NCBI GenBank assembly: GCA_943787745.1
Contig: CALSNJ010000003.1
Span: forward strand, 186,001-250,000
Source of the DNA: an uncultured Alphaproteobacteria bacterium
GTDB lineage: Bacteria; Pseudomonadota; Alphaproteobacteria; UBA6615
DNA length: 64,000 bases
Direction of reading: 5' to 3'
The notes under the pieces are model-generated. The model was not told the DNA's origin. It ran no database searches and saw only the letters and a list, made by a program, of their open reading frames with translations. Shown piece after piece: positions 27,271 to 35,242 of the stretch. The position numbers and the translations under genes are program-made. Position 1 is the stretch's first letter, and every line of letters starts with the position of its first letter.

Positions 27271-27657
27271 TTAGCGGTTCGTCTGAATGACGCGAATATG
27301 CCACGGACCGCTTGCAACAACGCCCAATTTGAACGTGCCCGGGCCCTCAAATGCCAAATTGCCAGTCATGGGCGGATCGTCGGCGTCTTTGCGCTCCTGC
27401 GGTGGGCTCGAGACCAAAGAGGAGTCCTTTTCATCAAGTACTTTGACAAGGAACTCGCCGCCAGTGGCGCTCCAGCGAATTTCGAAGGGTCCATTTTGTG
27501 CTTCAAATACAGCAGTGGTCTTGCTGTCAGCGTCGCGTCCTTCGAACAGAAGGGTGACGACCTATGCGAAAACAGAGTTCGAAGCGAAGGAGACTGCGGC
27601 TACGGAAATCGCTGCAATCAGAAGAAATGCGTGAATTTTACGGGAAACTAAGTTCAT
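27271..27657 (-). pseudogene. Small exported protein, interrupted by TAG just after the signal peptide
   Basis: On the minus strand the ATG at 27657 opens a frame that encodes a signal peptide (31 codons, ending S-N-S-V-F-A), then a TAG at 27562-27564, then 96 more codons in the same frame to the TAA at 27271. The second part reads L-L-F-E-G-R-D-A-D-S-K-T-T, F-E-I-R-W-S-A-T-G-G, F-L-V-K-V-L-D, and ends G-P-W-H-I-R-V-I-Q-T-N-R, a coherent secreted beta-rich domain. A CAG-to-TAG change would restore a protein of about 128 residues. I do not recognise the family. Confidence 0.7.
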
Positions 27658-27841
27658 GGGCTCAACTCGTCGGTTGTTTGCGTTCTTTAAGTCTCATTTC
27701 GAAACGGTTGTGTTCAATTTGAACAACACCCCCTTGAGGTGCATATCATACTACCTATTTCGAGCCTGCCAACTTGGTTAACGGTCAAATTGCGACAGGA
27801 TTGTTTAGTTAGCCTCAAGAAACGCAATTTGTGTGCCAAAG

Positions 27842-27918
27842 TGGCGCGCCCGACAGGATTCGAACCTGTGACCTTCGGCTTCGGAGGCCGACACTCTATC
27901 CAGCTGAGCTACGGGCGC
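27842..27918 (-). tRNA. tRNA-Arg (anticodon CCG)
   Basis: A 77-base cloverleaf on the minus strand: acceptor GCGCCCG pairing with CGGGCGC, D-arm GCTC...GAGT region, anticodon stem TCGGC/GCCGA with loop CTCCGAA (anticodon CCG, reads CGG), T-loop TTCGAAT, discriminator G and an encoded CCA at 27842-27844. It stands between the broken exported-protein gene and msrB. Confidence 0.97.
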
Positions 27919-28042
27919 TCACGGCGCGGACAATTGCGCCATTACTTCCCGACGTCAAGCATACGTTGATGAAACTCATCATTGTCGCCATATAGTGTGG
28001 AACGCGACCAGTTCGGCTCGCAGTGCTTGAATGGAGAATTTC

Positions 28043-28456
28043 ATGTCTGACGATGACAGCAAAAAGATCGAAAAGTCGGATGAAGAATGGCGTGCGCAGC
28101 TGACGCCCGAGCAGTACCAGATTGCCCGACAGGCAGGGACGGAGCCTGCGTTCAGTGGGAAGTACAATGACAGCAAGGAACCTGGAATGTTCCACTGTGT
28201 GTGTTGCGATGCGCCGCTGTTCAATTCCGATGAAAAGTTTGATTCGGGAACGGGCTGGCCAAGTTTCTGGACGCCGGTATCAGAGGATGCCGTCGAAACA
28301 AAAGTGGATCGTGCCTACGGCATGGTGCGAAATGAAGTTGTGTGTAAGCGCTGCGATGCACATCTTGGTCATGTGTTTCCCGATGGTCCGCCGCCAACGG
28401 GATTACGCTTCTGTATGAATTCCGCCTCGCTCGATCTGAAGCCGAAATCCGAATAG
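28043..28456 (+). CDS. msrB: Peptide-methionine (R)-S-oxide reductase MsrB
   Basis: Repairs methionine-R-sulfoxide in proteins. The 137-residue chain has both zinc-binding pairs (C52/C55 in H-C-V-C-C and C101/C104 in C-K-R-C), the S-G-T-G-W-P-S-F-W substrate motif, G-H-V-F-P-D-G and the catalytic C124 in R-F-C-M-N-S-A-S-L. The ATG at 28043 has a GGAG six bases upstream; an earlier in-frame ATG at 28031 overlaps that site. Confidence 0.96.
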   Translation: MSDDDSKKIEKSDEEWRAQLTPEQYQIARQAGTEPAFSGKYNDSKEPGMFHCVCCDAPLFNSDEKFDSGTGWPSFWTPVSEDAVETKVDRAYGMVRNEVVCKRCDAHLGHVFPDGPPPTGLRFCMNSASLDLKPKSE

Positions 28457-28465
28457 GCAAGCAGC

Positions 28466-28777
28466 TTAGAAGTGGTCAGACCGGATCACTTCGACATCTG
28501 ATACCGACACAATCCCGATCTGACGTTCCACGACGGCGTATATCGCATCGAGTACTGGTTCGAGATTCGTGGCGTCGAGAATACAGATGATCGCGACCAT
28601 GGCGCCTGCAGCACTTACCAGTCCGTCACGTTCCCACGCGCCGTCCTGACCGCTGCCCCCATGGGCGGGAAGTATGGTGTACCCGTGGACCCCGGAGGTA
28701 TCTAGCGCATCTGTCATGCGCCGGAGAATCGGTCGTTCTATGATGATCTCGATGCGCTTTTTCTTGTGGAGCTGCAT
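28466..28777 (-). CDS. PII-like protein, SbtB type
   Basis: A 103-residue PII-fold protein: K-K-R-I-E-I-I-I-E-R-P at the N-terminus, the G-V-H-G-Y-T-I-L-P-A-H-G-G-S-G T-loop region, and I-V-S-V-S-D-V-E-V-I at the C-terminus. It differs from GlnB/GlnK (no uridylylated tyrosine) and matches the SbtB group, which binds cyclic and adenine nucleotides and regulates SbtA. It follows sbtA by 27 bp on the same strand and converges with msrB. Confidence 0.85.
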   Translation of the reverse strand: MQLHKKKRIEIIIERPILRRMTDALDTSGVHGYTILPAHGGSGQDGAWERDGLVSAAGAMVAIICILDATNLEPVLDAIYAVVERQIGIVSVSDVEVIRSDHF

Positions 28778-28804
28778 GGTTCTCCGGCCTTTTTGTCTGT
28801 TCGC

Positions 28805-29803
28805 TTAGGTCACTGCCGCGGCGAGCGCGGCGTAGAGCGGGATGCCAATAGCGAGATTGAATGGAAAGGTGATCCCCAGGGACATTGTGGCGTAGATCGC
28901 TGGCTTGGCTTCCGGGAGCGCGATTCGCATGGCGGCCGGGACTGCGATGTAGGAGGCGCTGGCGGCCAACGTGATCAACAGGGCGCCGCTGCCTGTCGAA
29001 AGGTCCAGCAACATCACCACGCCAGTGGCGATCACAGCTGAGATTAGGGGCATGTAGATGCCAAACAGGATTGTGCGCAGACCCATCATGCGAAGGCTCG
29101 AGCGAAGGCCACGGCCCGCAATCAATCCCATATCGAGCAGGAACAACGCCAGCACACCCTTGAACGGGTCCACAACGAAAGGCGCCATTGTCTCGAGGCC
29201 CTCATCGCCGGTGATCCAGCCTATAATGAAGGCGCCTACCAGCATGACGATTGAGCCGTTGAACAGGATCTCGCGCATGGATGGCATCCTGCGCTCTCTG
29301 CCCTGGGTGTCGGAATTTGCCTTGCGGCCGCGCTGGGCAAGCCAGATGCCGGTGAGGATCGCAGGTGCCTCCATGGCCGCGGCGACGGCGACGAGATAGC
29401 CTTCGAAAGCGATGGCCTGACTCTGTAAAAATTCACTGGCTGCGATAAAGGTGACGATGCTGATCGACCCGTAATGCGCAGCGACGGCCGCGGCATCGAT
29501 CCGCGGCAGCGGGCTGGCGACGCGCAGAATCGAAAACGCGATGGCCGGAATCACGAAACTGAGTGCGATCCCTGCCAAAATAAGCAGCAACAGGGCTGAA
29601 TCCAGTCCAGCCCGCGCCACCTCCGCGCCGCCTTTGAAGCCGATGGCAAGCATCAGGTAGAGCGAAAGGGCTTTGGCGAAAGGCTCGGGAATGTTGAGGT
29701 CTGAGCGTGCGATTGCCGCAGCGAGTCCCAGCACAAAAAACAGGACGATGGGTGACAGAAGGTTCGCTGTCAGAATATTGAGGATGACGTCCACTGCGAA
29801 CAA
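28805..29803 (-). CDS. Sodium-dependent bicarbonate transporter SbtA family
   Basis: A 332-residue membrane protein with about ten helices in two inverted halves. Typical stretches are L-S-P-I-V-L-F-F-V-L-G, the G-F-K-G-G-A-E crossover in the first half, A-A-H-Y-G-S-I-S-I-V-T-F near residue 110 and A-S-A-S-Y-I-A-V-P-A-A-M-R in the second half. In cyanobacteria SbtA imports HCO3- with Na+. In heterotrophs the family may feed carboxylases. The PII-like gene downstream supports a regulated SbtA/SbtB pair. Confidence 0.88.
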   Translation of the reverse strand: MFAVDVILNILTANLLSPIVLFFVLGLAAAIARSDLNIPEPFAKALSLYLMLAIGFKGGAEVARAGLDSALLLLILAGIALSFVIPAIAFSILRVASPLPRIDAAAVAAHYGSISIVTFIAASEFLQSQAIAFEGYLVAVAAAMEAPAILTGIWLAQRGRKANSDTQGRERRMPSMREILFNGSIVMLVGAFIIGWITGDEGLETMAPFVVDPFKGVLALFLLDMGLIAGRGLRSSLRMMGLRTILFGIYMPLISAVIATGVVMLLDLSTGSGALLITLAASASYIAVPAAMRIALPEAKPAIYATMSLGITFPFNLAIGIPLYAALAAAVT

Positions 29804-29913
29804 TTCCCTGTCGGACGGGGTTTATCTCGACGGTACAGACACAGTTCTGAATGTCCGCTTCATATGACAATACGCGACAAGGTGATTGGGTGAAAGCAGC
29901 GTCGCGTGCTGAC

Positions 29914-30909
29914 CTAGTGGTCGGACAATTTTGCCTTCGGGTCTCCGATATCTGCGCCCGATGCCAGCGGGGAATTCGGGTTTCGGATCCAATCGAGTAT
30001 GTCTTTCCAGACGGTCTCGCCCTGCAGGTCCCGCAAAAGCATGTGGTAGCCGTCGTCGTAGACGGCGATCCGGCGCTTGCCGTCTGGCGCGTCCGGCAGG
30101 GCGTCGAGCATGCGTCGCGATGCTGCCGGCGGAACAATGTCGTCATTGGCCCCGAACAAAAGCAGGGCGGGTGATTCAAATCGTCCGGCGGCGGCCTGAG
30201 CGGCGTCCATGAGATTGACGATTCCCCACATGGAATCCACCCGGGTGTCCTTGATCACGAGAGGATCACGTCCAAGCGCTCGCAACATTTCGATATTGTC
30301 GGACGGATGTCGTTTGATGCCTTTCCCCGATAGTGAGAGCCAGGGCACCGTGTGAGCGAAAAGCCAGAGGGTTGCTGTCTGGTATGCCGGGATCGTGTCA
30401 CGTCCCCAGACGGCGGGTGCAACGAGAACAATGCCGTCGAGGTCCAGCGTTGCGCGATCATTTGCAGTCAGAAGAATGGCGCCGCCCATGCTTTCGCCCA
30501 GCGCAAACACCGGAACGCCGGGATAGGCGTCCGCAATCGCAGTCACGGCATCTCTGGCGTCATCAGCAAGTAGGTCGTGCCCCGGCCACAGTCCTTTTTG
30601 CGGCGCGGCGCCGAACCCACGCTGATCATAAGCGATAACTGCGATGCCGTTTTGTGCCATCCATGGCCCAAAGCCTGAGAATGCATCGCTGTAGTCGTTG
30701 AAACCATGCAGCGCGAGGACGACGCCACGCGGCGTGGTGTCGGGCTCCCAGCGGCGCAGCGGAAGCTGGGTGCCGTCGGTGGTGACGTAGTGGGTTTCGG
30801 TCAGATTGGGGCGCATCGGGTTTTGGGCAAAGGGGCCGGGGTCCTGAATTCGTGGGGTGCAGGCGACGAGCGCAGACAGTGTCAGAATGATCAGGAGGGG
30901 CAGCCGCAT
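29914..30909 (-). CDS. Alpha/beta hydrolase lipoprotein (monoacylglycerol-lipase-like)
   Basis: A 331-residue protein with a lipoprotein signal (L-S-A-L-V-A-C, cysteine at about residue 17), so it is probably membrane-anchored. The fold shows V-L-A-L-H-G-F-N-D, A-Y-D-Q-R-G-F-G, the nucleophile elbow L-G-E-S-M-G-G, the acid in F-G-A-N-D-D-I-V-P-P and the histidine in D-G-Y-H-M-L-L. This is the monoglyceride lipase / lysophospholipase pattern. Its start overlaps the stop of the ABC ATPase gene (ATGA), so the two are translated together. Confidence 0.87.
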   Translation of the reverse strand: MRLPLLIILTLSALVACTPRIQDPGPFAQNPMRPNLTETHYVTTDGTQLPLRRWEPDTTPRGVVLALHGFNDYSDAFSGFGPWMAQNGIAVIAYDQRGFGAAPQKGLWPGHDLLADDARDAVTAIADAYPGVPVFALGESMGGAILLTANDRATLDLDGIVLVAPAVWGRDTIPAYQTATLWLFAHTVPWLSLSGKGIKRHPSDNIEMLRALGRDPLVIKDTRVDSMWGIVNLMDAAQAAAGRFESPALLLFGANDDIVPPAASRRMLDALPDAPDGKRRIAVYDDGYHMLLRDLQGETVWKDILDWIRNPNSPLASGADIGDPKAKLSDH

Positions 30910-31892
30910 CAGACGTCGCCCGATGCCTCGCGGGTCAGCTCAAGGAAGACATCTTCGAGATCGGGCTCTTCGGTTGAGAGGTCTGCAATGCGCAATCCGG
31001 CATCCGAGATTGCGGCAAGGATGTCACGTATTTCGGTTTCGCCGGTCCGGTAGCGGAAGACCAAATTTTGGTCGTCGGGCAGTTCGACGGTAAACCGGCT
31101 CAACCCACCCGGGAGCGCGGTGAGCGGTTCCGTGACGGTGATCCGCAACTCCTTCTTGTCGAGGCGGGCCACCAAAGCTCGGGTGTCATCACAGGCAATA
31201 ACCTGGCCGCGGTTGATGATTGCGATCCGGTCGCAAAGCTCCTCGGCCTCTTCAAGATAGTGCGTGGTCAGGACCACGGTGGTGCCGTTGGTGTTGAGTT
31301 CCTTGACGAATTCCCAAAGGGAGCGGCGCAGTTCGATGTCGACACCGGCGGTGGGCTCATCGAGAATCAGAACCGGCGGGTTGTGGACGAGGGCTTTGGC
31401 GACCAGAAGCCGGCGACGCATGCCGCCCGAAAGTGAACGAGAATAGGCCTGTGCCTTGTCCGCGAGGCCGACCCGGTCGAGGATTTCCATGGTCCGCCGT
31501 TCGGACGGTGGAACGCCATAGAATCCGGCCTGAACTTCCAGCATTTCATAGGGGCTGAAGAACGCGTCCAGATTGAGCTCCTGCGGGACGACACCGATTG
31601 CCGCGCGCGCATGGCGGGGTTCGCGGTCAATATCCAGTCCCCAGATGGATGCAGTGCCCGAACTTTTGACGACCAGCCCGGCAAGTATATTGATGAAGGT
31701 CGATTTTCCGGCGCCATTGGGGCCGAGCAATCCGAAGATGCCGCCGCGTGGTATGTCGAGGTCGATCCCGCGAAGCGCATGGACCTGGCCCCCGCCATCC
31801 CCGCGATACACCTTGTCCAGGCCGCGCGCCGAAATAGCCTGATCGGGCAAATCGTTAATGTGCTGTGGCTTGCGGGGCGCGGTCTTGTTCAT
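30909..31892 (-). CDS. ABC transporter ATP-binding protein (ABC-2/NodI type) without adjacent permease
   Basis: A 327-residue ATPase with Walker A G-P-N-G-A-G-K-S-T, signature S-L-S-G-G-M-R-R-R, Walker B V-L-I-L-D-E-P-T-A-G-V-D and T-T-H-Y-L-E-E-A-E. The last ~80 residues form the extra C-terminal domain (L-E-D-V-F-L-E-L-T near the end) of ABC-2 exporters. No permease gene is next to it; the only partner in the operon is the lipoprotein hydrolase. The permease must lie elsewhere, or the operon lost it. Confidence 0.9.
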   Translation of the reverse strand: MNKTAPRKPQHINDLPDQAISARGLDKVYRGDGGGQVHALRGIDLDIPRGGIFGLLGPNGAGKSTFINILAGLVVKSSGTASIWGLDIDREPRHARAAIGVVPQELNLDAFFSPYEMLEVQAGFYGVPPSERRTMEILDRVGLADKAQAYSRSLSGGMRRRLLVAKALVHNPPVLILDEPTAGVDIELRRSLWEFVKELNTNGTTVVLTTHYLEEAEELCDRIAIINRGQVIACDDTRALVARLDKKELRITVTEPLTALPGGLSRFTVELPDDQNLVFRYRTGETEIRDILAAISDAGLRIADLSTEEPDLEDVFLELTREASGDV

Positions 31893-32028
31893 ATGATATG
31901 CCGAATTGGGGACTGAAAGCGTTCGGGAAGATATTGTCGCGCGAAAGCGCTTCGCCTATGTATGGCGTCTACGCCAAAGGCACAACCGCCCGCGGTGCCC
32001 GAAAGCAGATCGCAGGAGTTCGCTCGCC

Positions 32029-32205
32029 ATGCAGCCGCCCGAAACGATTGAAGCCAACAGCCGCGAACTCGCCTGTGACGGCGGGGGCGCATTGGGACAT
32101 CCACGGGTGTTTCTCAACATGGGTGAGAAGACAGAAATCGACTGCCCCTATTGCGGTCGCCATTTTGTGCTGTCGGCTGATGCGCCGGCTTCCTCCGGGC
32201 ATTGA
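32029..32205 (+). CDS. Small zinc-finger protein (NDUFS6-like, COG4391)
   Basis: A 58-residue protein. C16, H24, C39 and C42 (A-C-D-G, G-H-P-R-V-F, D-C-P-Y-C-G) form the zinc site of the bacterial relatives of the complex I subunit NDUFS6. An AGGAG lies about nine bases upstream of the ATG at 32029. The stop overlaps the TTG start of the next gene, so the two are coupled. Confidence 0.88.
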   Translation: MQPPETIEANSRELACDGGGALGHPRVFLNMGEKTEIDCPYCGRHFVLSADAPASSGH

Positions 32206-32765
32206 CGTCCCCGTCCGCTGCACTTCCCCAGCCAATCACAACCCCGCGCATGCAGTTGATGCCTGTCGGGCGTGAGCTTGCGCGTGCTTTGCTCACCGAT
32301 CGAAAGGGCGCGGCTGCGCTGGCGGATGGCCTGATTCATCGGGACTTCCCCGATGCCGAGCTGGCAACCAAGCTGCCCGCCTTTGCCCAGCGCCTGGATG
32401 ATGCCGCCAATCCGGCGCTTGGGCATACAGCCCCGCGCGATCCGGCGGGCTGGGGTCTCTGGCTGTTTCGATATGATGCCGAGCGGATGGTTGTCGGTGC
32501 GGCGTCTTTCACAGGGCCGCCCAATGCGGCGGGTGAAGTTGAGCTTGGCTATCAGATCGTGCCAGCCCATCGCCGTCGGGGCCTCACCGTGGAAGGTTGT
32601 CGTGCCTTGATCGAATGGGCCTTCCATGACACCGCAACCAGTGCCGTCATCGCCGATTGCACGGCGGACAATACGGCCTCGATCCGGACGCTTGAGAAAC
32701 TGGGCTTTGTCCATGACCGTACGACCCGCGAACGGCTTTATTGGCGGCGTGGCCGCATAAATTAG
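32202..32765 (+). CDS. GNAT family N-acetyltransferase
   Basis: A 187-residue acetyltransferase. The I-T-T-P-R-M-Q-L-M-P start, E-V-E-L-G-Y-Q-I-V-P-A-H-R-R-R-G-L-T acetyl-CoA loop and the D-N-T-A-S-I-R-T-L-E-K-L-G-F C-terminal motif resemble the RimJ/RimL group. I accept the TTG at 32202, which overlaps the previous stop, because the first beta-strand starts before the first ATG (32250). The substrate is unknown. Confidence 0.82.
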   Translation: MTSPSAALPQPITTPRMQLMPVGRELARALLTDRKGAAALADGLIHRDFPDAELATKLPAFAQRLDDAANPALGHTAPRDPAGWGLWLFRYDAERMVVGAASFTGPPNAAGEVELGYQIVPAHRRRGLTVEGCRALIEWAFHDTATSAVIADCTADNTASIRTLEKLGFVHDRTTRERLYWRRGRIN

Positions 32766-33193
32766 TTGGGCAGCGTCACATTCCCGGCTTCGTCGATGGC
32801 AAAGCCCGGATTCCACGCGACCTCCCAGAGATGCCCATCGGGATCTGCGAAATAGCCTGAGTAACCGCCCCAAAATGCATCTTCGGCCGGTTTTGCTATT
32901 TTGGCACCGATGGTTTCGGCGTGCGCCAGCACGGCATCAACTTCGTCTTTGGAGCGCGTGTTGTAGGCAAGTGTGACACCCCGAAATCCGCTCCCTTCGG
33001 CATTGTCCAGCGCGGCGTCTTCAGCCAGCGCGTCACGCCCGTATAGCCCGAACACCACACCAGGGCATTGGAAGAAGACGATGTTCTCGTTGCTGAGTTC
33101 AGACGGGGTCCAGCCCATCCCATCGGCATAGAAAGCACGACTGCGTGCCAGGTCACGCACGCCCAGCGTGATGAGGCTCAAACGTTGTTCCAT
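32762..33193 (-). CDS. VOC (glyoxalase/bleomycin resistance) family protein
   Basis: A 143-residue vicinal-oxygen-chelate protein with two beta-alpha-beta modules. It begins L-S-L-I-T-L-G-V-R-D-L-A-R-S-R-A-F-Y and ends G-Y-F-A-D-P-D-G-H-L-W-E-V-A-W-N, the usual metal-binding C-terminal strand. The ATG at 33193 begins just before the first strand; the longer frame to 33271 would overlap the leader of the GST gene. Enzyme activity not assigned. Confidence 0.85.
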   Translation of the reverse strand: MEQRLSLITLGVRDLARSRAFYADGMGWTPSELSNENIVFFQCPGVVFGLYGRDALAEDAALDNAEGSGFRGVTLAYNTRSKDEVDAVLAHAETIGAKIAKPAEDAFWGGYSGYFADPDGHLWEVAWNPGFAIDEAGNVTLPN

Positions 33194-33285
33194 GAAACGG
33201 CTCCTTCCGGGTGCAGGTGCAACCCTAGGGCCGCAGGTTCGACATGTCTGGTCTATACTGCAGGTCTTCAAAGAAGGGGAAGCTC

Positions 33286-33915
33286 ATGGCTGACTACACA
33301 CTTTATGCTCATCCGCGTTCCGGGAACTCCTATCGGGTGGCGCTGATGCTGGCCCTGACCGGCACACAATATGATTTTGAACTTGTGGATCTGATGGATG
33401 GGAGCAATCTGGCCCCGGACTTCCTGAAGGTGAATCCACTCGGCAAGGTGCCCGCGTTGCGCCACGGTGATCTGGTTTTGCGGCAAAGCCATGATTGTCT
33501 GCGCTACCTGACAGAGCAGACGGGCCAGTTTGGTCCGAAGGGCTGGGACGAGGAAGCCCGGGTCGGAGACTGGATCGGCTTTGCCATCGACTTTTTCGGC
33601 TATGGCGTTGCGCGCATGCGCTTTGAAATGAATTTCGGGGCGGGCCCGGGACCGGTCTATGATTTCTTCAAGAAAGTTGGGGACCGGGGCCTTGGCGTCA
33701 TGGAGACCCATCTGGCCGACCACGAATGGCTGGCCTGTGGTCGACCGACGATCGGCGATATTGCGTGTTTTCCGGTCTCTACTTTTATGTCCGATGCGGG
33801 CTACGACGTGACCAAGTATCCCAACATCGCGGCTTGGCAGGATCGGTTCCGCGCACTGCCGGGATTTGGCTCCCAGCTCGACCTTATGCCGCACGACAAC
33901 TGGCCGCCGAAATAG
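33286..33915 (+). CDS. Glutathione S-transferase family protein
   Basis: A 209-residue GST. The thioredoxin-like N-terminal domain has Y-A-H-P-R-S-G-N-S-Y-R-V and the cis-proline glutathione site N-P-L-G-K-V-P-A-L (about residues 50-58), followed by L-R-Q-S-H-D-C-L-R-Y-L. The C-terminal helical domain has the P-T-I-G-D-I-A-C-F-P capping motif. A GGGGAAG lies four bases upstream of the ATG at 33286. The substrate is unknown. Confidence 0.88.
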   Translation: MADYTLYAHPRSGNSYRVALMLALTGTQYDFELVDLMDGSNLAPDFLKVNPLGKVPALRHGDLVLRQSHDCLRYLTEQTGQFGPKGWDEEARVGDWIGFAIDFFGYGVARMRFEMNFGAGPGPVYDFFKKVGDRGLGVMETHLADHEWLACGRPTIGDIACFPVSTFMSDAGYDVTKYPNIAAWQDRFRALPGFGSQLDLMPHDNWPPK

Positions 33916-33962
33916 GGTGTTTGTAGGAATTCGTTAACGTCCGGCATGGCACATTGTCATGC

Positions 33963-34415
33963 ATGAACATGCAGCAGAAATTCAGGGGTGATCCCGCGGG
34001 TGGCGACCCTTTTCTGGAGGACTTCTTTCGGGATTTGTCGCCTGCACTCGCGCGCAGTTTTACCGATGAGCAGTTGCGTGCGATCAAGATGAGTTTCGGG
34101 GCGCGTGAGCGCGGTGCCCATACGGTCGATCTTCGTTTCTCGATACCGCTTTTGCGCCGCTATGTGGTGCTGCTGATGGGGCGCGAACGCCGGACGGCAA
34201 AACGTCGCCGGAACGACCGCAAATTCCATCCTGTCGCGACCCTCAGCAATGCGATTGCGATGTCCGCGGTGGTCATCGTGGTGGCCGTGCCGGTGTTCCT
34301 GGTTGGTTACGGCGTGAAGTCCTTTCTGGGGATCAACATCATGGAAGCCGGGGGCGCCCATGCGGTCGTTGAGGAACTGCGTCAGAACCTCGTTATCGCC
34401 ATCAAAGGCAACTAG
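33963..34415 (+). CDS. Conserved hypothetical protein with one membrane segment
   Basis: About 150 residues. The soluble N-terminal part (D-P-F-L-E-D-F-F-R, S-F-T-D-E-Q-L-R-A-I-K, H-T-V-D-L-R-F-S-I-P) leads to a basic stretch (R-R-T-A-K-R-R-R-N-D-R-K) and one hydrophobic helix (about residues 102-122) close to the C-terminus. The positively charged side predicts a cytoplasmic N-terminus. I know similar uncharacterised proteins in alphaproteobacteria but no function. A TTG at 33954 is a possible earlier start. Confidence 0.65.
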   Translation: MNMQQKFRGDPAGGDPFLEDFFRDLSPALARSFTDEQLRAIKMSFGARERGAHTVDLRFSIPLLRRYVVLLMGRERRTAKRRRNDRKFHPVATLSNAIAMSAVVIVVAVPVFLVGYGVKSFLGINIMEAGGAHAVVEELRQNLVIAIKGN

Positions 34416-34433
34416 GCGTTACCTCGCCCGCAA

Positions 34434-35162
34434 CTAGAATTTTTCTGCCCAGGGGCGCAAATCCATTTCGAAGGTCCAGGCATCGCGCGGCTGGACATGC
34501 AATTGCCAGAAGGCTTCGGCGATGGAATCCGGGTCCAGCATCCCGTCTTCTCCGCGCCTATCCGCAGCCTCGGGGAATGCGCCTCTGATCTTGTCACCGT
34601 CGATCAGTCCATCAACGATCACATGACCCACATGCACGCCTTGCGGCCCGTATTCGCGGGCGGTGGATTCGGCCACCATGCGCAGGCCGGCCTTGGCTGC
34701 TGCGAATGCCGCATGGCCTTCCGCACCACGCAGGGAGCCCGTCGCGCCGCTGAATATTAGTGAACCGCCACCATTCGCTGTCAGACGGGGCGTGGCGGCC
34801 CGGGCGACCAGAAATCCGCCGAAACAAGATACCCGCCAAAGATGCTCGAACAGCCAGGCCTCGGTTTCGGCGAGCGGGTGTTTGACGTTTGCCCCCGGAT
34901 TGAAGGCCACGGCGCGCAATGTGCCTTCCATGGCGTCGATATCCGTGAAGACCTGTTCAACCTCGTCTTCTTTGCGCACATCGAGTTGTGCGATGGACAC
35001 GATTCCGCCCGCAGCCTGAATTTCGGCGGCCCGTTCTTCAAGCCGTTCGACGGTGCGTCCGGCGATCACCACATGCAGCCCACCCGCCGCGTAACGCCGG
35101 GCGATGGCAGCGCCAAGGCCGCGTTCGGGCCCGACACCGATCACAAGGGCTATATCTGGCAT
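34434..35162 (-). CDS. Short-chain dehydrogenase/reductase-like protein with altered active site
   Basis: A 242-residue SDR fold. The Rossmann loop is V-I-G-V-G-P-E-R-G-L-G-A-A-I-A instead of the usual T-G-x-x-x-G-I-G. The catalytic region reads F-S-G-A-T-G-S-L-R-G, then H-A-A-F-A-A-A-K: the serine position is changed and the essential tyrosine of Y-x-x-x-K is phenylalanine. Such 'divergent' SDRs may lack ordinary oxidoreductase activity. The ATG at 35162 lies directly before the first strand. It is divergent from polA. Confidence 0.85.
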   Translation of the reverse strand: MPDIALVIGVGPERGLGAAIARRYAAGGLHVVIAGRTVERLEERAAEIQAAGGIVSIAQLDVRKEDEVEQVFTDIDAMEGTLRAVAFNPGANVKHPLAETEAWLFEHLWRVSCFGGFLVARAATPRLTANGGGSLIFSGATGSLRGAEGHAAFAAAKAGLRMVAESTAREYGPQGVHVGHVIVDGLIDGDKIRGAFPEAADRRGEDGMLDPDSIAEAFWQLHVQPRDAWTFEMDLRPWAEKF

Positions 35163-35242
35163 CGGAGTTTCCTTTTTCTTGTGCACGTTCTTGTACACAG
35201 GGACGGCTGTTTGGCGTGGGCGATTTGCGCTAAACCTAGGAT

